64,000 nucleotides of DNA from Porpolomopsis calyptriformis (lineage: Eukaryota > Basidiomycota > Agaricomycetes > Agaricales > Hygrophoraceae): contig OX621172.1 of assembly GCA_951640195.1 (NCBI GenBank), positions 1,302,001-1,366,000 on the forward strand. Direction: 5' to 3'. How positions within the stretch are numbered: the first letter of the stretch is position 1; every line of letters begins with the position of its first letter. Under the pieces are notes generated by a model. It was not told the DNA's origin. It did no database searches and was given only the letters and a program-made list of their open reading frames with translations. Below are positions 50,607-61,468 of this stretch, in pieces. The position numbers were made by a program, and so were the translations under genes.

Positions 50607-51018
50607 TGTCACGGACGTAAATTTTTCACTTCCTCTCTATGTTAGTCATCATTGCTTAGTCGGACAGGTCTTATCTCCACTTGGGATTCCCCAGGGATTC
50701 CCCACGATTCCATATCTTTTCATTTATCCGAGATAGGACATACTTCATTTCCGACCATTATGTTTCATCTCTTCACATGCTCCGAGTCTCTTATCATGTT
50801 TATCTTTACTCGTCGCATGTACTCCTCATGTATTCCTCGTGTTTATACTGACTCATCCGCAGTAGCGTAGTTAGTATATAAACTCCTAGTTAGTCGTACA
50901 CAGACCTTAAGTCTGATTCCTCGTTAGCAATCCAACAACTAGGACTTGAGACATCATCATCGTCTTGGGACAGAGCTCTCCGAAGTAAAACCATCTCATC
51001 GGCAACCAGTTTATAACA
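50607..51018 (+). repeat. 3' LTR of the young Gypsy element
   Basis: A 412-bp copy of the 5' LTR. The only length difference is an extra 11 bp from duplication of ccagggattcc near 50690-50702. Confidence 0.92.
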
Positions 51019-51023
51019 CTTTC
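51019..51023. repeat. Target-site duplication, right copy (CTTTC)
   Basis: Matches the five bases at 44163-44167. Confidence 0.85.
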
Positions 51024-51324
51024 ATTTACCCAAAGTAGGATACTTTTCATTTCCAACTCATTATGTTTCATCTCTTCACATGCTCCAAGTTCTTATCATG
51101 TTTATCTCTTACTCACCGCATGTACTCCTCATGTAACACTGACTCATCTGCAGTAGTGTAGTCAGTATATAAACATGTAGTTAGTCATACTCAGACTTCA
51201 AGTCTGATTCCTCATTAGCTACCCCAACAACTAGGACTTTGAGACCCTTATCATCATCTAGGATAGAGTACCCAAAGTAAAACCATCTTGACAATGATGT
51301 AAGGGTTGGGGATAAGTTATCACA
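51024..51324 (+). repeat. Right piece of the old interrupted LTR
   Basis: It continues the left piece at the homologous LTR position (after catatctttc, atttaccc for atttatcc) and then tracks the young LTR with scattered changes. This includes its TATA box (tcagtatataaac) and agtctgattcctc, and it ends near gttatcaca. No target duplication of this older copy is visible. Confidence 0.65.
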
Positions 51325-51506
51325 CTTTGCTCAATACCAGGATATTCACAGAACCAATGTATTGGGGCAATCTAGTATAAGCGGGAGTGGGATGTAAACT
51401 TATTGTTTACCTAAGCATAACCAGTACTTAAGGTATCTGGTACAAATACATACAAACACAGCACAGTGGCTGTATGTAACATATCTGTTACATCCTCCCC
51501 CTTTGG
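51325..51506 (-). repeat. Possible 3' LTR end and polypurine tract of another retroelement
   Basis: Read on the minus strand, AAAGGGGGAGGA is followed at once by TGTAACAGATATGTTACATAC. A purine tract abutting a TGT sequence with a palindromic start resembles the PPT/LTR junction of an LTR element. The matching second LTR was not found. Confidence 0.35.
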
Positions 51507-51638
51507 CTTAACTGCTGGGGTAAGTTAAGCCTGATAGCCAGGCAGAATACACATAAAACAATCTATATACTATATAGAAAGAACTAAGAGAAACAGAAAA
51601 TTAACGCCATAGTAATACAACTGCGGCAAAGACTACAT

Positions 51639-53189
51639 TCATCTGTAGTCCATTGGGACATCAGGTATCTCTGACATACTATCAATACATTCCTGAAGTG
51701 AAGCTGGCTCAGGTTTGGGGATCAGCAAGCCAAGTGATACTTGCTCACTATCCCTGCCTGGTGGCGCAGCACTATCTTGAGAATCACGCCGTGAACAGCG
51801 TCGCGAGGTGCGGGACAAGTCCCAGCCATGGGGTGGTCCATGCTCAGCGAGCGTGTACATGGTTAGTCCACACCGAGTGAACAAGTTAGATGCATCAAAT
51901 GTGTCTTGAGTGATAAGGCCCGTGGATGGGGTGACAGACTCGTTATTGGACGAGATACGAGATGGGGGACATCAGCGGGGATGTCCATCAGGGAACCAGG
52001 TGTCATTTCTGTCACGAAGTGATGATGGGATGCCATTCCTTGCCAGTGTATTATGCACAGACTCTCTGTATGTCTCGAGGGAGGATAAGTCTGAGACATT
52101 ACCCTAGAGGGTATCCTTGAGCCATTGAAAGGTATAGACAAAGGTGTCGTCTGCCTGTTCAAACATAACGCCTTGTCTGGCAAAGAACGGAATGAGGGAT
52201 TGTTCCGTGACATTGGATGATCCAGAGTACCAGGCTGGTTCTCTGGGGGGTTCCATGATGGACAGGTTCAATCCCGTCACAAGTGAGCGATAGCAGCTGG
52301 GCATTCCAAACAGGAGGGCCACTGCTCTGATGTATTGCAACTGTATCTGGTCGGCATCTGTCAATGATCCAGCGGGAGCATGGGTCTTAGGTGACTTAGG
52401 TTTGTGTTGACTAACCAAAAGTATCCCACAGAGGCTTCACAGCAAAATGCTGCCATCTTATTCCAAGCGTACTCCAGGGTGCGCAGCACAGCGGTTTATG
52501 TAGAACCAATGAGCCCACTCTTCCAGGGAGCTTGTGGCGGTTGGCTGAGACAGGTTAATCCATCCAGGCATAGAAGAAGTCGGCACCTGTACAGGTGCGT
52601 CAGTGGAATCACCTGAAGCCCAGGTGGGAACTCTCCAATTGATTAACGTGATGCGTTGAGCATCTGTTCTGCTCTCTTGAGGAGTCACCTGCACTGTTGT
52701 GATGAATGATCACGCAAGTTCGAGAGCCTCATTATTGCCCAATTCTTGGGCTTGCAGGAACAGAGTGTGCCATTGGCATGCATTGACTGGGTATCTGCAG
52801 ACATCCGCAGATTGAGTTCCACGCGGAGGGGGTAGTCCCAATGCTTCATTTTGTTGTGCTGCTTCAGCGCTTGCGCCAACCCAGATAGTCTAGTCAACGG
52901 GTGAGTAATAGGCCCCAGTAGGGATGCTAGGCCAAGCAGTGATGGTTGAGCACTTCTTGTGCTGTTTGATCATCTCACCACTAGGGACAGATTGATTATT
53001 CACTCCCAGATCTGGGAGGTTTGGGAACTCGACATACGAGTTAGGTTGAAGGTGAGCCTTCAGTTCCTCATTCTCTTGAAAGTGTCTCTTGATGTACGCG
53101 TTATCCTCCTTGTCGAGGTTTTTAAACATCAGGCCACAGCCTACTGTAGAAGGCATGAGGGATCTTTGAGGGAGATTCCTCTCATTCAT
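51639..53189 (-). pseudogene. Decayed gene of unrecognised family beside a retroelement end
   Basis: Minus-strand frames read one after another like a single protein, but with stops and a frame change. The first piece is MNERNLPQRSLMPSTVGCG...SIPTGAYYSPV. After a frame change near 52890 come LAQALKQHNKMKHWDYPLRV and ANGTLCSCKPKNWAIMRLSN. Later pieces are TLINWRVPTWASGD, EEWAHWFYINRCAAHPGV, ALLFGMPSCYRSLVTGLNLS, FARQGVMFEQADDTFVYTFQ and the end IDSMSEIPDVPMDYR. Some breaks could be introns, but in-frame stops near 52500, 52440 and 52110 argue for decay. No known domain was recognised. Confidence 0.45.
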
Positions 53190-53809
53190 CCAAGGGGTAT
53201 CAGAACACGTAGGAATTGATTCAGTAATCAGATGATGATGGACAGGGGTTTTAAGCTTATGAAGGCTTGATATATTAGATAGGAAGGGAAAGTATGTATT
53301 AGGGAAGGTGTGTCTGTCCTATTTAGTGATTATCTACTTGATATATATAGAGGAGATGAATAAAGGAACTTTCTTTGTAAGTATATGTACAAAGGATAGT
53401 TCCTTTGTGAGAGTATGTGAGTGGGAATTAGGTAGATAGACGAAAGGAAGATAGGATAAGGTAGATAAGATAAGGAAAATAAAGAAAAGAGACTTTCCAA
53501 TCAGTTGGAGGTGTTTCCAAAGGAGTTTGTGTTTTCAGAAGTCTTCTAGTTAGAGGTGGACATTTTTGGAATGTTTATTGGAAAGTCGGAAGGGTCGGGT
53601 CTTTGGGATATGTGTATATGGATTTGGTGAGGTTGAGCTTGTGTGTGATGGAAAGGTTTTCCGTTCATAGGGAGTATGGATCTCCTACATATCTGGGGTA
53701 GTTAGATACCAGCCGTCCCCGGTTGGTGCGAGAGTAGAATCAAGTCACATGATTTTGTTGACTGCTTTTACATGTGATTGTATGTGACATGTCACCATTT
53801 TCTTTTTGA
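53190..53809. other. Gene-free transposon-rich spacer
   Basis: AG-rich sequence (for example gataggaagggaaag) without a supported frame. No clear LTR ends were found. Confidence 0.35.
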
Positions 53810-55177
53810 ATGATGACCTCAATGATGACCAATGACAACGAGCCGACAGACTTCAAGAGTCTGGTTATCGAGCTTCAAGATGCATCAGTCCTCCATCCTG
53901 AGGGGCCAGAAAGCTCCAGGTATGATACCTGGGTGCTAGAGAACATGGATCACATGGTAAGTCTTTTATTTGATATGTCTTGACACTGGACTGATCAGTC
54001 TGTGTAGACAAATTTTTTAGTGAGACTTCCAGAGATGATAGAGGGTGGGGAGGAGATTCCCCGAGTGGTGGAGGATCTTGTGGAGGAGATAAGCGAGGCA
54101 TACGAGAAGCACGGGGAGGAGTGGAAGGTGGAAAGGAAGGCGATGGAGGAGAAGGAGAGGGCGATAGAGGAGGAGGTGCAGGCCGAGGCAATCGCAGAGG
54201 AGAGGCGGGAGGCTGAGGAGATAGCGGAGAAGACAACAGAAAGGACGGAGGAGGAGAGGAGGATCGAGGAAGAGGAGAAGGAGAAGCAGGAGCGGGTTGA
54301 ACAAGTGAGGGCCCGCCGGGAGAAGATACTGGGGGCTGGATCGAAGGCATCGGAAGAGCCTTCAGTCATAATGACAGAGAGGGGGGGAACAGTGATGGAG
54401 ACATCAGAGCATGTCAGAAACAGTGAGGATGAGGTCAGGGTGGGGGAGGAAATGTTGAGGAAGGGCGGACAGGTCAAATCCATTATGCAGGTAAGTGTGG
54501 TTTTTATTTTCATTAGCGTGTATGATCTAATGTACATGTCTTAGTGTCATAAGCTGGCATGCGACCACTGCACCAAGCGGCTAGTCCCATGTGTCAAATA
54601 TCCGGGAGGTGGGGCGTGTGGTCCGTGTGTGTGGGACCACGCATCATGTTCCAAGTCCAGTGGGTCGAAGTGGAAGGCGAGTGTGGAGGTGAAGCTGAGG
54701 CAGAAGCAGCCTCTGAACGCAGTTCCGAGACCAGTTCCGAGACCAGTTCCGAGACCAGTAAGGTGAGTCCAAGGATCTGGGGAGATGAAGGGAAATGTGA
54801 GGGAGGTAATGGTGGTGGATTCGGAGGGTGAGGAAGATGGGAGTGGAGATGAGGGCAAGAGTGAGGAGGAGATGGACACCCAGGTCTGGAAGAGGGTGCA
54901 GCAGGCAAGTGTGGACAGCAGGACAGTGCAGGAAGGGCACCAGAGGCTGTCGGAGCTTTGGGAGATTGGGGGAAAGATGGAGAAGGTGGTAGAGGATTGG
55001 GCAGTGGGGTTGGAGGAGAAGCGGAACACAGTCTAAAAGGCCGTTATGAGGGAAGCCGAGGTATTGGAGGGTTGGAGGAGAGCGCGGGCTGAGATGGACA
55101 AGCAGATGGATGGGTTAATGGCTTGGATGGAAAAGGGGTCAGAAAAGAAGGGGAAGGGAAAGAAATGGGCTATATAA
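53810..55177 (+). pseudogene. Spliced coiled-coil and Cys-rich gene with an in-frame stop
   Basis: Three introns (about 53960-54006, 54490-54543, 54757-54804) join four exons. The product has an N-terminal part (FKSLVIELQDASVLHPEG), then a 100-residue Glu/Arg coiled coil (54.1-54.3 kb). A Cys array CHKLACDHCTKRLVPCVKYP...CGPCVWDHASC follows, which looks metal-binding and resembles Cys clusters of fungal element-linked proteins. A VPRP tandem repeat (54721-54756) comes next, then an acidic region and a helix. TAA at 55034-55036 interrupts, and the frame continues to a second stop at 55175-55177. The function is unknown. CAA to TAA would explain the stop, or the gene simply ends there. Confidence 0.5.
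54721..54756 (+). repeat. Three 12-bp tandem repeats encoding VPRP
   Basis: The unit agttccgagacc occurs three times in a row, directly before the third intron's donor, and codes for a Val-Pro-Arg-Pro repeat. Confidence 0.85.
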
Positions 55178-55280
55178 TAGTCCTGTTTTTAGAATAGAAG
55201 AATTGTGAAGGAGTTTAGATGAAAATGAGCAAGAGGGTGTGTGCTAAGTGAAACTAAGTGGAGATAAGTCCTGGTATGTA

Positions 55281-56798
55281 TCAGTCATTCTCCGAGGATG
55301 AATTGGAGTTATCCGAGATGTGTCTGTTTGGCAGGGAGTTATTCTGTGGGATGATCCATGTGATTGGGAGTGATGCATGCAAGCGGGGAAAGTACGGGAG
55401 AATGTGGAAGGCAGCGATTGGAAGTTTGGAAACTGCTCCATCAAGTTCCGAAATGATGTAGGCGCCATGGGCAGTTTGTTTGATGATAAGCATGGGTCCT
55501 AGATATCGCGGCTTCGATTTTTGGTTGAGTTCCAGTTCAGTTGAAGAGTTGCAGATGAGGATGAGAGCTCTGGGTTTAAAGTTGTAGTCCTGGATTTGCT
55601 TTCCGTGGCGTTTCTCGAAGTCCCGAATTGATTTGAATCGTGAATCCAGTAATTGTTGCTTGATCTGGGCTAGGTCTTCCTCTCGTTTTTGAAGCTGATG
55701 GGCTCGGGTAGCCAGTAGATCAGCTGGGGACATCAGAGCATCCATCGGGGGAACTAGGAAGGTGACTTGGGTAAGATCGAAGGGGAAGAGAGGATTGGTT
55801 CCATGGACTATCCAGTAAGGAGAGAATCTGGTGGATCTTTGAATAGATATGTGTTCTGCCCATAGGATGGAATGATAAATGTTGTACCACTTGGATTCGA
55901 CACCATTGGCAGCTTTCATGAGTGCCTCCCAGACAGATCTATAAGGTCTCTTGATGAGTCCGTTGGCTCAGGAGTTGTATGGGGAGATTCGGATGTGGTT
56001 GATTCCATATTGTGCGGTGAGATACTCAAGTGCTTTGATGAATGGGGCTCCATTGTCCATGATAATTTCTTCAAGGGCACCCCATTGACATAGAAGTTCT
56101 TTGAAGATGAAGGATCTGATAGCCCTAGCTGATTCCATTCTCAGTGGGTGCCATTCTGGATAGGCAGAGAGTGAACAGTGGGCATGCAGAAGGAGTTTGT
56201 AGCTGTTGGACTTGGGTAGGAACATGGTGTCAATGTGGGCACGTCAGAATAGGTGAGCTGGTGTGGGAACTGTTGGAGGGATGAAGATCCATTTGGTTTG
56301 GTGGATCTGACATTGATGACAAGTTCAGATGAACCATCAGATGTCATAATCAATGTAGGGCCACTAGAAACAGTCAAGCAATCAGTTTCAGGTGATAAAG
56401 GGGCCTTTATGGCCTAGTCTGTTGTGAGCCTGTTGGATGATATCCAGTCTGTGAGGTTCCAGGACAATGAGCTGGTGTCTTCCATTGGGTTGTTTGGGCC
56501 AGAGACGGTTGTCGAATACAAAGAAGTCAGAGGTGGTGCATAGGAGTCATTTATATTGTTCATCCAAGGTGTCGGGTGGGCGTCTTCGGGTGATAAGAAA
56601 GTTGTGAATGGTCCGAAGGTATGTGTCTCATGAAAGGGCTTTTTCCAATCGAGGAATGGGTAGTGGGCTGTCTGTAGCAGTGAGGACAGAGAAGGTGGGA
56701 GGTTCCGAGAGGTTGTTTAGTGAAGATAGGTAAGGTGATGCAATATGTGAACAGTTCGGGACGATTTTGAGTCGATTCTAGTTGATGAGCTCTACCGC
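55281..56798 (-). pseudogene. Integrase part of a decayed Gypsy element
   Basis: Minus-strand frames give an integrase core (CQWGALEEIIMDNGAPFIKA, YGINHIRISPYNS, then a stop, ANGLIKRPYRSVWEALMKA) and a C-terminal part (KPRYLGPMLIIKQTAHGAYI, ISELDGAVSKLPIAAFHILP). Stops and frame changes near 55968, 56240 and 56380 show decay. The wording fits a Gypsy family common in Agaricomycetes. It is separated from its RNase H by a 1.0-kb insertion. Confidence 0.7.
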
Positions 56799-57833
56799 TG
56801 ATATGACCCCTCCATCCCCTGAGCACCATATATTCAACTATACAAATACTAGATGCCTATTAAGTCCTTCGAATATGAACACGAACTCCCTGAATGCTCT
56901 CGATAGCTCCCAAACGTCCCGAATGACTTCAAGAATCATCGAACACTCCGAACGCGATTGAAGCTTTCCAAACGCGAACAAAAGTTTGTATATCAAAGGG
57001 AAGACACTATTCAAAGGCATCAGTTCTCTTCTATTTCTCCCTTTTCATTCGATTCCTTCATTCCCATTCACTACTTTCCCCTTAGATCATTAGAGAGGCT
57101 CCCCTTTTATCATATACATTCAAAGGGATCCTTGTACTAGAAGATATATATACTGTATGTTGTAGCTAGTGATCCAACAAGTTAGATATTTGCTTCTCTC
57201 TCACTCTCAAGTCTAGATCCTCTCTAGATCTTCTAAGACTTCCTATTTCGATTCTCCAATTCTCCAATTCCCCGATCAATCACGTTCGCGAATGATTGAA
57301 GACTCCCTTTCCATGATTATCAATTATAGACTGTGTCAAGACTCTTTATAGTTGTCCTCGCACCTTGTTCTGTGTTTGGTTCTCATACATGAAGCAGACG
57401 TATTACTGCAAAGGCATAGGATCGGTCGATCCATTCCTCATGATCATTGTCAGAGGGATTGTCTTTGGGAGCGGGAGGTCTTCAGGATAGTCTGTGTCAG
57501 AGATATATTTTTTCTTTTTCCTTTGCTCGTCTATTCCTATTTACATCAGACAGTTTACATCAATAGCCGCTTAGCCACCCAAGCTCTGCTTAGTAATAGA
57601 AGGTGACTAAGCCATATCTATATTTAGTCTACCATCACTCTCCTTATCTACATGACTCATCCATAGTTGTTACAACTCACATGTAGTTAGTATGACTCAT
57701 ACTTAGCTAGTATATAAAGCTAGCAGTAGATAGACTTAGGATAAGTCTGTTTCTTTTGTTAACACCCCCAATCAGTAGTCTGCCAACCCTTTAAAACCCT
57801 ACACCCAGAGCCTGAAGTAAAACCTTGTGATCA
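56799..57833. mobile_element. Insertion with TGAT...ATCA ends splitting the decayed Gypsy element
   Basis: It begins TGATATGACCCC and ends TTGTGATCA, flanked by accgc and accct, which may be a mutated 5-bp duplication. It codes for nothing obvious. Its last 230 bp (tatataaagc, gaagtaaaacc) resemble the end of the young Gypsy LTR family, so it may be a composite of two LTR remnants. The start matches a second insertion at 60443. Confidence 0.5.
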
Positions 57834-58110
57834 ACCCTAGACTGCCATCTAACAGTCTGTCAGGACCAGAATGTAGATAGGCAGGAATGTAGACAAGGTC
57901 AAAGTCAAATAGGAGGATTCCGGCTATCCATCGGTTGACAGCTGCATTGGGCTGAATGTCCGGATTGTTGAGCATGCCTTTAATGTATTTGGCATTGACT
58001 TCTACTGTGAATGTCAGAAGACCAATGAGCCATATTTGATACACCTGGAGGGCATGGAATAGTCCATATAGTTCAAGCTTGGCTTGTGAGTATCAGGACT
58101 CACGTTTGTT
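57834..58110 (-). pseudogene. RNase H fragment of the decayed Gypsy element
   Basis: The frame reads LTFTVEVNAKYIKGMLNNPD, NAAVNRWIAGILLFDFDLVY and PAYLHSGPDRLL, the typical end of Gypsy RNase H. It stops being collinear exactly at the 57833 insertion boundary. Confidence 0.65.
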
Positions 58111-58689
58111 CCAGGTAATTGATCCAAATTGGGATGGGTAGCACTTGCCATCCTCTCCCTATTGTTGCAATATGAATCCGGCTATCACAAATCTGAAATT
58201 CGAGACATGAGATCGAGCGCGCTGAGGCCGTCTCTCATGAACATCGAGCAGATTCTAGCTGATCATGTGTAATCTGGTATATATACTGGGAACAACAGAA
58301 TTGGGTAAGTCCAATTCTATGATGTTTTAGTCAAGTGGTCTTGACTGTCATCTGAATGCGCACGTTCCCAGTGCAATTTCTAACACCGGCGGCATACATG
58401 GATGAGTTGACAGCTAAAATAACAGGTTGTCCGGAGTGGTAATCGATTGGTTTGAGAGCAGGGGAGTTGATGATGGTGTTCTTAAGGGTTTCCATGGATT
58501 GGATTTCTTCTTCTTCGAAGTGGAAGGGGACATCCTTTTTGGTGAGATTTATGAGGGGTTGGGCGTGATGCGCGAAGTCTTTGATGAAGATTCGGAGGAC
58601 TCCGCAGGTCCCTAAGAAGGATTGGATGTGGGTAAGCTCTTGGCAGATGGGCCAGTCTTAGATCTTCTGTACTCGGGATTCATCCGGAA

Positions 58690-59636
58690 TTCATCCCTCA
58701 TAACAGCATATGTGTCTGACAACTATGACGGCGGGGCACACACTGTGGTCTTCTTTCCATTGAAGGTTCCACCAAGGATTTTCATCTGGTGAAGGACTCT
58801 ATTGAGGTTGTTGAGATGTTCCCATACAAACCTCCAGATGTTCAGGTTTTGTGGAATAGTCTCGAAGAGTCCTCCCGGGAGTTCGTAACAGGTTTCTGGG
58901 CCTTTAACAGGTACATCATCTATGAAGGGGCTTGCAACATGAGGGATTTCTGCTTGGAGGATGTGGGTGACATCTCCATGCATAATTTGTGTTGAGTTGG
59001 TATATCCCATAGGAATAGAAGTTAGATGTTTAGCTCTGAGTGGTGTTTGAAAGGTGGTGAGGTCTCAGGATCGGAGGTCGAGATTGCGTTGGTCAAAGGA
59101 TACGAATAGGTCGAGGGACCCATAGCAGGCTCTTCCGGCGAAGGATTCCACAAATTGTTCTGTCAGCGGAGGGACTGTGGAGTCATGGATTGATACTTTG
59201 TTAAGGGGTTTGAGATCATGGACAAGTCAGAGAGATTTCCCATCTTTCTTGAGCACGCAGAACCATTGGGAATGAGAGGATGAGTTAGACTCTTCGTACA
59301 TGCCAGCGGAAATCTTTTTGCAGATGACTTTGAGGACTGCATCAAAGATTCTGGGTGGGATTGGAATGTTTTTAAGAACCCAAGGGATGTGTTCTATAGT
59401 GGGGAGGAGGATCGGGTCAAAGAATTCTTCTAGAAAATGACCTTTCTCAGTCTCCTCCCAGGCAAATGCTTGTTCCTGGGTTTTGATTATGTGGTGTGCA
59501 AGGGTTTCTTCTTTGGGCCATAGGAATCTGTCAGGATTGATGTTGTGTTTATCTTTCCGTTCTTGGGTGTAAACAGAGCCTGGTGTAAATGGTGGTGGAT
59601 GGAAGGGAAGTGTCAGAAGGTTAGCCAATGGATCAG
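58690..59636 (-). pseudogene. Reverse transcriptase of the decayed Gypsy element
   Basis: N-terminal ERKDKHNINPDRFLWPKEET and HSQWFCVLKKDGKSL lead, across stops, to GYTNSTQIMHGDVTHILQAE and the catalytic region PHVASPFIDDVPVKGPETCY (FIDD in place of YxDD, kept in this family). It ends with NIWRFVWEHLNNLNRVLHQM. At least two nonsense changes lie near 59228 and 59015. Confidence 0.7.
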
Positions 59637-59884
59637 GGCATTGATGTCAGACGATGCAGAATTCTTCAGGTAGCATTCCCTTAATAGGCAGGACATGGTC
59701 CACCACTTTCTTATATTTCTTTCCAGTATAGGTAGCATGAGTGTAATCATATTCATCGATATCTGTGACATAATCAGCTAAGGAGGATTCATGTACAGAT
59801 ATGGGAGTGAGAAGGGAGTCTGGGATGTCAGAGAGAGGGATGTCAAAGGTTGCTCCCTGTCCACAGGGGTGATCATTGTTTAGG

Positions 59885-60442
59885 TCATTCTAGGATCATT
59901 CTGATATGTGGGAGTGGATGATGTTGTTCAGGGGAGTCGGGGAAGCAGAGGTTGTGTGGGGAAACAGATACATTGTTGGGTGTGGACGGCGTGGGTGGAA
60001 TCAAAGCTTGGTGGGAGATAGGACCTGAGAGTACAGATGGCGAGGGTGTGGAAACTGGAACAGGGGTTTGGGTATAATCTGTACTCTCAACATTTAAAAA
60101 CCCATGGGGATGAGTTTCTTGTTGGGCTTCCGGGCTCGTGGTCGTGTGGACACTTTGATCCTCTTTCCAGTGTTTGGATCTGTGATATTGATGTGTTGTG
60201 AGCCATCTGGCTCGATCCTGCTGTCTAGGTTCATGAGGAGATAGAAAGGCTGTCTGAGAATCATGTCGCAAGGTAGTTTCTCTGCTACCTGCACCTGCAT
60301 GTAGAAGGTACAGGGTCCGATGACGACCGGGAGGTTTTTAAGAACTCCTAGGGTGGGGGCAATGGTGGAGTGTGATAACTCCATGTGCATGATAAGATCA
60401 GATTGGACTGGGATACCAAGTCATTCCCAGATGGATTTCCGG
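59885..60442 (-). pseudogene. C-terminal protease and linker of the decayed Gypsy element
   Basis: On the minus strand RKSIWE, a TGA, then LGIPVQSDLIMHMELSHSTI, PTLGVLKNLPVVIGPCTFYM, VAEKLPCDMILRQPFYLLMN and ITDPNTGKRIKV match the second half of this family's retropepsin. The first half is on the far side of the insertion at 60443-62733. Confidence 0.6.
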
Positions 60443-60730
60443 TGATATGACCCATTGGTCCCCTGAGGTCCGGAGGACATGTTCCATATATCTACGTGAT
60501 CCCCCAGACGTCCACTACACTGCTACGATGTCCCTGACTACGCGATTCGGCTTCCTGTCCAGCGATTTATCTCCGAATGCTTTGGATTTCTGCGAATTTC
60601 TTCGAATTCTCCGATCCTTCGATTCGCATTCGCAGCTCATATCAAAGGATGCATCTGATAGCCAGACGTCCATTGTGTAGTTCTCCATCGTTCCCATTGA
60701 CCCTTTCACTGGTGGCTTCGTTCAGAAGTC

Positions 60731-60961
60731 TCATCCCTTTACTATATAGCTGTCACAACTGTAGTTGCAAGTCTTTTCGTCAATCACAAGGCAGGCCTTG
60801 GAGCTCAATAAGTCTAGTAGGATATAGAAGAAAGTTCTGACAGGGACGTCTTCATATAGAGTGATGATTCCTTCTGAATTAAGTTTTACTTTTACAAAGA
60901 AGTTGTTCTGCAAGTTGAATCCGTTGCATGCCTCTGCTGAGAGTTTAGGGAATATGGGCAT
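60731..60961 (-). other. Short minus-strand frame, possible retropepsin scrap
   Basis: A 76-residue open frame (LQNNFFVKVKLNSEG, VRTFFYILLDLLSSKACLVI) has the rhythm of a degraded aspartic protease start, but the catalytic D-S/T-G is missing. Weak support. Confidence 0.2.
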
Positions 60962-61468
60962 GAACGGTTGGCTCAGTAGTTATGGTTTTGTGTTTCTCTT
61001 TTCTTGTTCTGATGGAAAAGAAGTCTGATGATTCTGATTGCGTTCGTGCTACTACAAGTAATCTCACAGGAGGACGAAGTGATGATCCGCTTCGCCCTCA
61101 GGGTTTATATAGTATTTCTAAAATAGGAGTCACTATGAGTCAGCTTCTGCAGTCACCCCATTTTCTATTGTTCACAGCCCCCAGTTTAAGGTTTGCTATT
61201 GTTCTTAGTCATACTGCGCAAGGCTTGTGTTGTTCTGATAACTCAATTCTATTGGGCATAGCCTTCTGCAGCATTAGGCTGTGTTGTCTCATGACTGGTT
61301 TCTATAGTTCTTCTAGTCATGAGATTGCCGTTGTTTCTATCTCTTGTCCGGCGTATCGGGTTTCTCTTCTTTGACTGAGGAACCTCCTTTTGGTCCTCCC
61401 TTTGTGTCTTGGCATATAAAAGGTGTGGGTTGTATCCCTATGCTTCAGTTCAATCCTCATCAATCATC

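Larger units (their letters stand above)
44168..51018 (+). mobile_element. Full-length Ty3/Gypsy chromovirus LTR retrotransposon
   Basis: This 6.85-kb element has paired LTRs starting TGTCACGG and ending TTATAACA, a CTTTC target duplication, gag, pol (protease, RT, RNase H, integrase, chromodomain) and an additional downstream ORF. The LTRs look almost identical apart from one 11-bp tandem duplication, so the insertion is young. One in-frame TGA each in gag and pol would block this copy unless read through. It is nested in an older LTR of the same family. Confidence 0.93.

Noticed and set aside
50607..51324. Tandem LTR-like repeats read as a possible repeat array
   Set aside because: The two blocks are the young 3' LTR and the rest of an older LTR. 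The nesting explains them without an array.
54017..54537. Leu-rich minus-strand frames of 95-180 codons
   Set aside because: They are antisense to the Glu-rich coiled coil (GAG/GAA read as CTC/TTC) and only mimic membrane proteins.
60982..61374. 130-codon plus-strand frame ahead of the zinc-knuckle gene
   Set aside because: No domain, no splice connection to the next gene and a mixed composition. It is more likely part of the insertion's non-coding region.
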